A stretch of DNA of 64,000 nucleotides. Source: Lawsonibacter sp900766145. Lineage in GTDB: Bacteria > Bacillota > Clostridia > Oscillospirales > Oscillospiraceae. Made by a program: the position numbers and the translations under genes. Below are positions 43,660 to 51,007 of the stretch, in pieces (position 1 is the first letter of the stretch; every line of letters begins with the position of its first letter). The notes under the pieces were generated by a model, which was given only the letters and a program-made list of their open reading frames with translations, ran no database searches and was not told the origin of the DNA. The stretch lies in assembly GCF_030372275.1 (NCBI RefSeq), contig NZ_JAUDDJ010000001.1, one strand, 5' to 3'.

Positions 43660-43688
43660 TTGACAATCGGATTTGCGGGTGTTAGACT
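43660..43688 (+). promoter_or_regulatory. Promoter of the DUF6076 gene
   Basis: TTGACA (43,660-43,665), 17-base spacer, TAGACT (43,683-43,688). A second TTGACA at 43,703-43,708 lies downstream with a weaker -10. The rest of 43,443-43,803 holds no gene that I can support. Confidence 0.6.
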
Positions 43689-43803
43689 ATTGTAAGATTA
43701 TTTTGACAGTTTCCCCGTGAGAGTATTGTAGCATGTGAACCTACCCCCTTGTCAAGACTATTTTATAAAATTTTTACGATTGTCTATTTTGGAGGGCACC
43801 GAC

Positions 43804-44769
43804 ATGTGGTATGCCAAGATGTACTTCTCTGAGAAAAAAGAGGTTTTCCAATTCGATAGCCACGGGGTCCAGGGCGTTCCCTCGACCTATCGGGAGCTCC
43901 CGTTCCTGGAGAGCCTGCTGTCTTTTCTGGAGATGGACTGTAAGGAGCTGGAGCCCCTGCTGCGGCGGGCTTATGAGAATTGGTCCCTTCTGATCGATCG
44001 GGATGATAAAGAGGCTGGGGTCCGTACCTTGATGGACCTGGGTGACCTTGGGAGCCGGCACATCTACCTGCATCTTCTGTATGTGCGCTGGTTTGAGCGG
44101 TTTGGACGCATGGGGATCACCCAGGATCGGGGGAGCAGGGAGGATCATCAGATGCTGGAGGAGCTGCAGGGCCTCCCGGAACAGCTCCCGCTTTATCAGC
44201 AGCAGGTACAGCGTTTCTTTGATCTCGTTCTGGATGTGGACAAGGCGGGGCGGGATCCCCAGCAGCAGGCATCGGCCCACTATCTCTACAATGCCCCCAA
44301 GGATCCGTCTCTGTTCACCTTCCGGCCCATCCCCCTCAGCTTTGAGCCGGTGGAGCCGGGCCGGTGCTCGCCGGTCCTGTATCCCCTCCACATTTCGGAC
44401 ATGATCGACTACTCCCTGCGCAGCTGCGTGGAGCGTGGAATCACCGTCCGGCGGTGCAAGAACTGCGGCCGCTGGTTCCCACAGACCGGCCGGGTCAGTG
44501 CGGAGTACTGCGAGCGCCCGGTGGCCTCCGGTCAGCAGACCTGCCGGGAAGCCGGGGCCTTCCAGCAGTGGACCAAGAAGCAGTCCGACGATCCGGTGTT
44601 CAAGGCCTACCGCAAGGAGTACAAGAAGCGCTTTGCCTGGATCAAGGCCGGCCGTATTACCGACGAGCAGTTCTACGCCTGGAGCGAACAGGCCAGAGAG
44701 ATGAAAAAGAAATGCGACCGGGAGGTCATCACCCTGGACGAGTTCAAGGACTGGCTGGGGAAGCCGTGA
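43804..44769 (+). CDS. DUF6076-like zinc-ribbon protein, 321 aa
   Basis: Start ATG 43804 (MWYAKMYFSEKKEVFQFDSH) with TTTGGAGGG eight bases upstream. The C-terminal third has CKNCGRWFP followed by YCERPVASGQQTCREAGA, a zinc-ribbon-like Cys cluster, then a basic helical tail (AYRKEYKKRFAWIKAGRITDEQF). This arrangement matches a family that I know as DUF6076, frequent in Clostridial mobile elements and of unknown function. It has its own promoter and terminator and is the only plus-strand gene between the modules. Confidence 0.75.
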   Translation: MWYAKMYFSEKKEVFQFDSHGVQGVPSTYRELPFLESLLSFLEMDCKELEPLLRRAYENWSLLIDRDDKEAGVRTLMDLGDLGSRHIYLHLLYVRWFERFGRMGITQDRGSREDHQMLEELQGLPEQLPLYQQQVQRFFDLVLDVDKAGRDPQQQASAHYLYNAPKDPSLFTFRPIPLSFEPVEPGRCSPVLYPLHISDMIDYSLRSCVERGITVRRCKNCGRWFPQTGRVSAEYCERPVASGQQTCREAGAFQQWTKKQSDDPVFKAYRKEYKKRFAWIKAGRITDEQFYAWSEQAREMKKKCDREVITLDEFKDWLGKP

Positions 44770-44793
44770 GGACGAATCGGCAGAAAATGAACA

Positions 44794-44826
44794 ACGGGAC
44801 GCGCCTTTGGGCGCGTCCCGTGTATT
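44794..44826 (+). terminator. Terminator of the DUF6076 gene
   Basis: A perfect 12-bp stem ACGGGACGCGCC/GGCGCGTCCCGT with TTTG loop, then GTATTCTTT. Confidence 0.8.
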
Positions 44827-44887
44827 CTTTGTATCGGCGATGCAGTTTTTGCATGGTCCACATGTGCTTAGGCTTCCTGTTTTGGGT

Positions 44888-45268
44888 CTATGACTCCGTC
44901 TCATAGGGCCAGGTATTGATGCCGCCGAATTCGTAGATATTGGTGTAGCCCAGTTCTACCAGGGTGGAGGATGCTGTCTTGCTACGGTTTCCGCTACGGC
45001 AGTAGACCAGAACCGTGGAATCCTTCTCGGGGATCACCTCGGCGGCGGTATCCTCGTCGATGCTCCCCACCGGAAGCAGGACCGCACCGGAGATGTGGCT
45101 GCTGTCGTACTCGTCCTGCTCCCGTACATCCAGGATGATGACCTCCTGGGTGTCCATCATCTCTTTGGCCTCCTCCTGAGTGATCTGCTGGTAGCCGTCC
45201 GAGGTATTTCCTCCGCATCCGGTCAGCAGCAATAGGGATAACAGCAAAGAGGGGAATATTCGTTTCAT
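44888..45268 (-). CDS. Rhodanese-domain lipoprotein
   Basis: 126 aa from ATG 45268. N-terminal signal with lipobox LLLTGCGG, then a single rhodanese domain: QEVIILDVREQDEYDSSHISGAVLLPVGS and the active loop VYCRSGNRS with the catalytic Cys. Surface-exposed and membrane-anchored; likely handles persulfides or redox chemistry outside the cell. ATGA overlap with the SGNH gene. The upstream extension of the frame is inside that gene and is not used. Confidence 0.9.
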   Translation of the reverse strand: MKRIFPSLLLSLLLLTGCGGNTSDGYQQITQEEAKEMMDTQEVIILDVREQDEYDSSHISGAVLLPVGSIDEDTAAEVIPEKDSTVLVYCRSGNRSKTASSTLVELGYTNIYEFGGINTWPYETES

Positions 45269-45798
45269 TTGAGTACCTCCAGAAGTCCGGCGGCAAAGGC
45301 TCTGTGCCCCTGCTCCGTAAAATGGACGCCGTCGTAGGCCAAGGGGATATCCCATTTCCCGGCGTCGGCAAAGCGGATGCCCAACTGCTCCGTCAAGGTC
45401 TGACAGAGCCGGGCAAAGGTCCGGGAATCGTCAATGAGCTGCTGACTGGGAACCCACGCGCCCCATTTCACCGGCGGCGGAGCGATCACCAGGATCTTGC
45501 TTCGATCCAAGGAGATGCCAGAGAGGAACTGCTCCAGCCTCTCAGCGGCCTGTTCCGGGCTTCTGCTTTGGAGCAGGTCGTTGGTGCCCAGCATGACGAT
45601 CAGCAGATCGGTATCAGCAGGAAAGTTAGGGGCCGTTGAGGGAATCTCCCGGCCGTTCTCCCCCAGGTTACGGACGGTCCAGCCGGTTTTCTCGGCCAGG
45701 ATATCCACCCACTGGCTGTCCGCAGCGTAGCGGCCACCCAGATAGGAGCGGGGGTCATAGCCGTATGTGTTGGAATCGCCGAAGCAGATGACATTCAT
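45265..45798 (-). CDS. SGNH/GDSL hydrolase
   Basis: 177 aa cytoplasmic esterase or lipase-like enzyme: block I ICFGDSNTYGYD (nucleophile Ser9), block II LGENGRE, block III LGTNDLL, and block V DGVHFTEQGH (Asp-His). All four SGNH residues are present. Coupled to the rhodanese lipoprotein gene. The substrate is unknown; many such enzymes remove acetyl groups. Confidence 0.92.
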   Translation of the reverse strand: MNVICFGDSNTYGYDPRSYLGGRYAADSQWVDILAEKTGWTVRNLGENGREIPSTAPNFPADTDLLIVMLGTNDLLQSRSPEQAAERLEQFLSGISLDRSKILVIAPPPVKWGAWVPSQQLIDDSRTFARLCQTLTEQLGIRFADAGKWDIPLAYDGVHFTEQGHRAFAAGLLEVLK

Positions 45799-45825
45799 CG
45801 CCCATTTTTCCTTTCTCTGTTGATA

Positions 45826-48090
45826 TTACCTGAACCGCCGGTAATATTCTTCCAGCTTCTCATCGCAAATCCGCTCGATCTTCTGCTTCTCCTCGCGGGT
45901 CAGCTTCTTCCAGATGGACTCGTCCACCTGAATCACGCCCAGGGTCTTGGTGTGGTGGAGCATCTGCATATCCTCAAACCGCTTGAAAGGGTTGGACAGG
46001 ATATTCCGCTGAGCTTGGGCATCTGTATAGCCACCCTTGGCGTAAATGCTGTTGGCCTTTTCCACCACCAGCCCAGCTGCTCGGCGGGACTCGTAGAACT
46101 CCCGGAAGTAGGTGACAATGTCGCTGAGCTTTACCCGGCCCTTGTCGTCGGCAAACTGGAGCACCGCTTTCAACAGTACCGGTTTGTAGGAATAGCTCAT
46201 ATCCATCTGCCGCACCATGTCCAGAAACAGATCCTTGCGGTTGGAGTCGTCGATCAGCGTCCAACCAAACTGCTGGGCATACTTCTGGAGTGTCTCCTCT
46301 TTGAAGTATTTGAAGGTCCGGTGATCACTCATGGGCACCACCAGATCCGGTATCAGCAGGCCATCCCGGACATACCGCTCAATGGTCTCCGTCTGCACAT
46401 CTACCCGACGGACGAACTCCATCTGGGAGATCATCCCGGCAGCTTCTTCCTGCCAGTTAAAAATATCCACCAGCTCGTAGTCCAAAGCGTCCACCGGCCA
46501 GTCGATGAGGGCATCCGGGCGCTCACCCTTGTCATAAAGCCCCTGTTCGGCGGTTTTCTGCTGTTTGGTGCCCAGCACCAGAGCACCGGGCTTGTACTCT
46601 TTCAGCCGGAATAGACGGTGCATGGTGTAGGGCATGTTGTATTGGCTGGCGTTGTCCACGAAGTCAAACACCATCAGGCTCTCCTTGCCGGGAGACAGCC
46701 GCATGCCACGGCCCAGTTGCTGGGTATAGAGCACCTTGGACATGGTGGGCCGGGCCATGAACAGCACCTCGGTGGCCGGGCAGTCCCAGCCCTCGTTGAG
46801 CAGGTCACAGGCGCACAGCACCTTGGTCTCGCCCTTCTCAAACCGGGCCAGCACCTCCCGGCGGTCGCTGGCCTTGATCTCTCCGGACACGGCCTCAGCG
46901 AATACGCCGGCGTCGTGGAGCCGCCCGGCGATCTCCTGGGCGTGCTTGACGGAGGCACAGAAGATGACGGTCCGCTTGTCCTTCACATACTGGAGCCAGG
47001 TGTCCACGATGAGCTGGTTGCGCTCCGGCACATAGATCTTGCTCTCCAGATCCCGGATGTTATATTGGACGCTGTTGAACCGCACTTTGGTCAGGTCGAT
47101 GTTGGTGTGGATGCGGATGCACCGCACCGGCACCAGCTCGCCGATCTCCACAGCGGTCTGGATGTCCAGCTTGTGGGCGGTGTTTTTGAAAATATCCAGG
47201 ATGTTTTGGTCGTCGGCCCGCTCCGGTGTGGCGGTCAGGCCCAGGGTAAATTCCGGCGTGAAGTAGGACAGGACCTTCTGGTATGTATCGGCGGAGGCGT
47301 GGTGGGCCTCGTCCACGATGATGTAGCCGAAGTCATCCGGTTTGAACCGCTCCAGGTTCAGCGCCACGCTCTGGATGCTGCCGCACACCACAAAGGCGTT
47401 GCCCTGCTTCATACTCTCCACATAGCGGCCCACCGTGGCCCGGGGCCACAGCTCCCGGAAGGTCTTGGTGGCCTGATCCACCAGCTCCACCGTGTGAGCC
47501 AGAAACAGCGTACGCTTGCCAAAGCGCTTAGCGTCCATGACGGCGGTCACCGTCTTGCCGGTACCGGTGGCGTGATAGAGCAGGGCGATGGTCTCGAAGT
47601 TGCAGCGCATCTCCTCCAGAGCCGCCAGGGCCTGCTTCTGGTGTTCCTTCAGTTCCAGTTTGGAACCGTCCAGGGACTTGCCCCGCTGGGTGGGGAGATA
47701 GTCCTCAATTTCCTTGAAGTTGGGATGTTGGCCCAGGAATACCCGCAGCTCGTCCTTGACGGTCTCCGGTTGCTGCTGCATCTGCCGCACCGCCCAGCGG
47801 TACACATCCCAACCCAGGTAGATCATGCTGTTCTGCTTGAGCAGGTCGTCGTAAAATTTGTTCTGGGAGACCAGCTTGGGGTTGTGAGAGGCTTCGTCAT
47901 CGATCTCGATGGCCACCTTCCGCCCGCCGTTTTCAATTAGGAAGTCGGCAAACCGGCTGTTCTGGTAGATATCAGAGAAGGGATACTGGGAGTAGAGATA
48001 GCCGGCCTTTTCGGCGCCAAAAGTGTCGGAGAACAGCTCGATGAACAAATCCTCGGCACTGCTGCCAGAGACGGAGCGGTAGGTTGGCAT
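45826..48090 (-). CDS. Nuclease-helicase (SF2, type III/DUF3427-related restriction-like)
   Basis: 754 aa from ATG 48090 (GAGGTGATC upstream; the GTG nine bases earlier is in the ribosome site). The N-terminal 130 residues form a PD-(D/E)xK/Vsr-like nuclease (SRFADFLIENGGRKVAIEID...HNPKL). Then an SF2 motor: HATGTGKTVTA, VDEAHHASADTY, LGLTATPERADD, QQLGRGMRLSPGK. The C-terminal region resembles wHTH-like tails. Such proteins are frequent in defence islands. It is preceded by the Myb-like small gene with a 5-base gap. Confidence 0.88.
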   Translation of the reverse strand: MPTYRSVSGSSAEDLFIELFSDTFGAEKAGYLYSQYPFSDIYQNSRFADFLIENGGRKVAIEIDDEASHNPKLVSQNKFYDDLLKQNSMIYLGWDVYRWAVRQMQQQPETVKDELRVFLGQHPNFKEIEDYLPTQRGKSLDGSKLELKEHQKQALAALEEMRCNFETIALLYHATGTGKTVTAVMDAKRFGKRTLFLAHTVELVDQATKTFRELWPRATVGRYVESMKQGNAFVVCGSIQSVALNLERFKPDDFGYIIVDEAHHASADTYQKVLSYFTPEFTLGLTATPERADDQNILDIFKNTAHKLDIQTAVEIGELVPVRCIRIHTNIDLTKVRFNSVQYNIRDLESKIYVPERNQLIVDTWLQYVKDKRTVIFCASVKHAQEIAGRLHDAGVFAEAVSGEIKASDRREVLARFEKGETKVLCACDLLNEGWDCPATEVLFMARPTMSKVLYTQQLGRGMRLSPGKESLMVFDFVDNASQYNMPYTMHRLFRLKEYKPGALVLGTKQQKTAEQGLYDKGERPDALIDWPVDALDYELVDIFNWQEEAAGMISQMEFVRRVDVQTETIERYVRDGLLIPDLVVPMSDHRTFKYFKEETLQKYAQQFGWTLIDDSNRKDLFLDMVRQMDMSYSYKPVLLKAVLQFADDKGRVKLSDIVTYFREFYESRRAAGLVVEKANSIYAKGGYTDAQAQRNILSNPFKRFEDMQMLHHTKTLGVIQVDESIWKKLTREEKQKIERICDEKLEEYYRRFR

Positions 48091-48095
48091 GGAGA

Positions 48096-48443
48096 TCACC
48101 TCGGTTTCCTGTTAAGATATGTGTCTGTAATCCTCCCGAGATCCGCTAATCGGGATTCAATGGCACCTTTGCTCCTGCCATGCTCCTTGGCGATTGCAGA
48201 AGTCGTCATTCCTGAGTCAAATTCATCCAGTAGTTTTTCTTCCTCAATATCCGTCCATGGTTTTCCGGCATTTCGGGGTAGGTTTTTCTTTTTGGGCGAA
48301 GGAATCACATTCAAAAGTTCATGAAAAGCTCGGATCATTTCAGGCTGATTGCATACATGGTTTTGTGGTAAAAGTTCTCCAGTGAATGGATCAATGCCGT
48401 CAGCCAAAGCAGATAATAGCTCTTTTGCTCTTACAATATCCAT
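48096..48443 (-). CDS. Myb/SANT-like DNA-binding protein, 115 aa
   Basis: The C-terminal half carries a SANT-type HTH: GKPWTDIEEEKLLDEFDSGMTTSAIAKEHGRSKGAIESRLADLG. The N-terminal half (KELLSALADGIDPFTGELLP) matches small proteins encoded beside DNA helicases. It ends five bases before the nuclease-helicase start and starts just after a MazG-like gene, so it is likely a specificity or regulatory partner of the helicase. Confidence 0.82.
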   Translation of the reverse strand: MDIVRAKELLSALADGIDPFTGELLPQNHVCNQPEMIRAFHELLNVIPSPKKKNLPRNAGKPWTDIEEEKLLDEFDSGMTTSAIAKEHGRSKGAIESRLADLGRITDTYLNRKPR

Positions 48444-48761
48444 TTAGCAATCCTCCTTTACTCCCTTCAGCAGGATCTTCTTCTCGAATCCGCCCCGTTT
48501 GGCAGCCTTGTCCGCCCGCACCTGCTCCAATTCTTCCAGCGTCCAGCCGCGGGCCTTTACGACAGCCTGCATGACCTCCAGAAGGTCGGCGAGCTCTTCC
48601 AGAGATTTGCTCTCCTGGTACTCAGCAAGTTCTTCGTTCAGCTTTTGGTCCAAAAGATATATGTAGTCCTTGTCAGAAAGTGTTTCACAGATACAGATTT
48701 TCCCGTCTGCTTTAATGATCTCTGGGATTTGATCACGAACGAGCTTATGGTATTGTTTCAT
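48444..48761 (-). CDS. MazG-like nucleotide pyrophosphohydrolase
   Basis: 105 aa: KQYHKLVRDQIPEIIKADGK..., LNEELAEYQESKSLEELADLLEVMQA with the EExxE...ExxD metal motif of the MazG/HisE superfamily. The LVRDxIPE group acts on NTPs. It lies between the DUF262 and Myb-like genes; nucleotide hydrolases of this kind can deplete or clean nucleotides in defence. Start ATG 48761 has GGAG nine bases upstream. Confidence 0.88.
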   Translation of the reverse strand: MKQYHKLVRDQIPEIIKADGKICICETLSDKDYIYLLDQKLNEELAEYQESKSLEELADLLEVMQAVVKARGWTLEELEQVRADKAAKRGGFEKKILLKGVKEDC

Positions 48762-48779
48762 GTCGCAACACTCCATAAT

Positions 48780-50591
48780 TTACAGGCTCCAATAATACCG
48801 TTTCATCATAGATGCCATCAACTTGCGGCGCTCGGTCAAAAACTCTTCATAACTGGATGCATCCATATTTTTTACAGACAGGGGGATACAGTTTTCTTGT
48901 AAGTTCTCGTTCAATTGTGACAGGTTGCAAATGTTTCCCAACTCTATTGCTTTAGTTTCGCATTGCATAAACGCCTTGCTAAAATAGTCGCAGGGTGCAT
49001 CATCGCTAATAGCTTTGTTGACTTGTGTATCAAGATAAATATAATTGGCTACCTGATTGTATTTCGTTTTGCTATCTATGCCATTCTTTTTAAGATAGGC
49101 TCTCGGGAAAATGTGGTGGATATCTCCCGCAACAGTAATTAAATCGCTAACTTTTATACCATTCATCAGCAACGAATTGCAGTTCAAATGAACCTGTGCA
49201 GCAAGAAACACATTAAAAGCAGGGCTATTTACAGAAGATGTCTCTAAGTTCTGGGGGAGTGTGACAGTCCAGAAAGTATCTGACAATGCGGAAGCCTCTA
49301 CTTCGGATAGAAAATTCTTGAAGCCTTTTTCCTGGATGCTCCGCATATCACGATCCATTTGGGATTCTGGTGAGCCGATATAGCGGGAAGTCAGCGTGGT
49401 AAGAACGAACCATTTTTGGACATACCGCTTAATTTGTACATTTGGAATTTCAGGGGTATCCAATAAAATTAAGTAGAGCGTATAGGCAAAATCCAATGTC
49501 ATCGCAGAATTCAAAAGCTTGCTGGAAATAAAGCCAGCTCCTTTGATGGCCAGGATAAACTGTGCAAAGTTGTATTCATTGATAAAATTCAAAATGCCGT
49601 GCTCCAACTTTTGATAGGAATCAGATACAATGTCCTCGCGAAATTCCTTGGTTTCAAAATCCCTACCAGATAGCAGGCTTACTAAGTCGGCCAATTTTCC
49701 ACGACGGAATTGATGCATGAAGGAGACTCGCAGCATATCGCTATACCCTGGATCATAAATGTCGTCATAATCGTTTGCCAGCCACTTAATCTTGTCAGCA
49801 AAGATTGATTGCTGAAACTCTGTGTCTTTTTTCAGATTTTCATAGAATTCTGGTTTTACCGCTAAATGGCAGAAATAGTCCACCGCTTTCCGCATTATAC
49901 TTCCATCGTGGTCGGTATCTGCGGCCATTTTAGACATGACGAAATCAGATTGGCTTAGAGCGGTCCCCTTGGAGTTGATGCGGATAAATATTTCAGTAAC
50001 CTCATCAATATCCAGGGAGTGGTCAAGTTCAATTACGCCAATTTGCCGGTTTGCAATTCCGGTAAGCTTGCTAATCTCATCGGCCAGCTCATCCAGGTCT
50101 ACATTCGGGTTGTTTTTTGCGTATTCGTTTTCAAATGCTCTTGGCTTAAAATTAGCAGAAAACAGAACCGAGATGTCTGGAATCCATTTTTTGTCCTTTA
50201 AATGGGATGCGTCCTGGACGGCGAATCGTTTGCTGTCATCAGCTGCCAGGGGGTTAAACGCTATTTTGATCCGATCTTTTTTAAAATCTTCATCCAAGAC
50301 TTCTTTTCCAGAAATAGCGGCCATCAAGGCAGTAATTCGTTGTTGACCATCAATTAGGACTTTTTTCCCCTGGGAGTATCCGCCATCCTTGGTCCTTACC
50401 GATGGATTTTTCCAGGTGATGATGTACCCAGTGGGATATCCATGGTAAAGAGAATCGATTAGATCTCTAACTTGGCTACGCTTCCAGACAAAAGGACGCT
50501 GGATTTCGGGTATGACAAAATCATTGGCCTCGATGAGGCCGAGAATTGCGTTGACTGAGTATTGCATTAGCGTAAATTTTTCTCCCGGCAT
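48780..50591 (-). CDS. DUF262-HNH protein (GmrS/ParB-nuclease type)
   Basis: 603 aa. An N-terminal DUF262 ParB-like domain (FVIPEIQRPFVWKRSQVRDLIDSLYHGYPTG, DGQQR box ITALMAAI) and a C-terminal HNH-like part GDIHHIFPRAYLKKNG then NQVANYIYLDTQVNK. The body is AT-richer than its neighbours. Proteins of this kind act in type IV-like restriction and phosphorothioate-linked defence. It differs from the 1005-aa protein at 35,121 in architecture and shares only the DUF262 core. GGAGG upstream of ATG 50591. Confidence 0.85.
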   Translation of the reverse strand: MPGEKFTLMQYSVNAILGLIEANDFVIPEIQRPFVWKRSQVRDLIDSLYHGYPTGYIITWKNPSVRTKDGGYSQGKKVLIDGQQRITALMAAISGKEVLDEDFKKDRIKIAFNPLAADDSKRFAVQDASHLKDKKWIPDISVLFSANFKPRAFENEYAKNNPNVDLDELADEISKLTGIANRQIGVIELDHSLDIDEVTEIFIRINSKGTALSQSDFVMSKMAADTDHDGSIMRKAVDYFCHLAVKPEFYENLKKDTEFQQSIFADKIKWLANDYDDIYDPGYSDMLRVSFMHQFRRGKLADLVSLLSGRDFETKEFREDIVSDSYQKLEHGILNFINEYNFAQFILAIKGAGFISSKLLNSAMTLDFAYTLYLILLDTPEIPNVQIKRYVQKWFVLTTLTSRYIGSPESQMDRDMRSIQEKGFKNFLSEVEASALSDTFWTVTLPQNLETSSVNSPAFNVFLAAQVHLNCNSLLMNGIKVSDLITVAGDIHHIFPRAYLKKNGIDSKTKYNQVANYIYLDTQVNKAISDDAPCDYFSKAFMQCETKAIELGNICNLSQLNENLQENCIPLSVKNMDASSYEEFLTERRKLMASMMKRYYWSL

Positions 50592-50623
50592 ATGGAAAAC
50601 CTCCGTTTTGAGATGTAATCACC

Positions 50624-51007
50624 TTATTTTTTGTTCTTTAGTTTTTTTAAGATATCCTCATCCGCCGGGCAGAACATAAATTGATCAATTTCATTCACTG
50701 TGATCCAGCGAATGTCATTATGCTCCAATTTCTGCGGAACCCCTTCCTGGATAGTGGCATGGAATAGGGTCAAGTGAACCGTCAAATCCGGGTATTCATG
50801 GGTTACATCCATAAATACTTCGCCAACATCCAGAGTAATGGCCAGTTCTTCTTGACACTCCCGAATCAGAGCCTGTTCCTTGGTTTCTCCTGGCTCTACC
50901 TTTCCGCCAACGAACTCCCATAGGAGTCCTCTTGCCTTATGTGCTGGGCGCTGGCAAATCATAAACTTGTCCTGGTCCCAGATCAGGGCTGCTACTACCT
51001 CTGTCAT
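50624..51007 (-). CDS. NUDIX hydrolase (MutT-like)
   Basis: 127 aa with a complete Nudix box GGKVEPGETKEQALIRECQEEL and the opening VVAALIWDQDKFMICQRPAHKARGLLWEF typical of (d)NTP pyrophosphohydrolases of the 8-oxo-dGTPase group. It directly abuts the chimeric helicase (the stop of one adjoins the start of the other). DUF3427-type helicases often neighbour or contain NUDIX domains, so the pairing is a familiar one. Confidence 0.9.
   Translation of the reverse strand: MTEVVAALIWDQDKFMICQRPAHKARGLLWEFVGGKVEPGETKEQALIRECQEELAITLDVGEVFMDVTHEYPDLTVHLTLFHATIQEGVPQKLEHNDIRWITVNEIDQFMFCPADEDILKKLKNKK

Noticed and set aside
46618..47940. 440-codon plus-strand frame opposite the nuclease-helicase
   Set aside because: Shadow of the helicase gene, without start signals.
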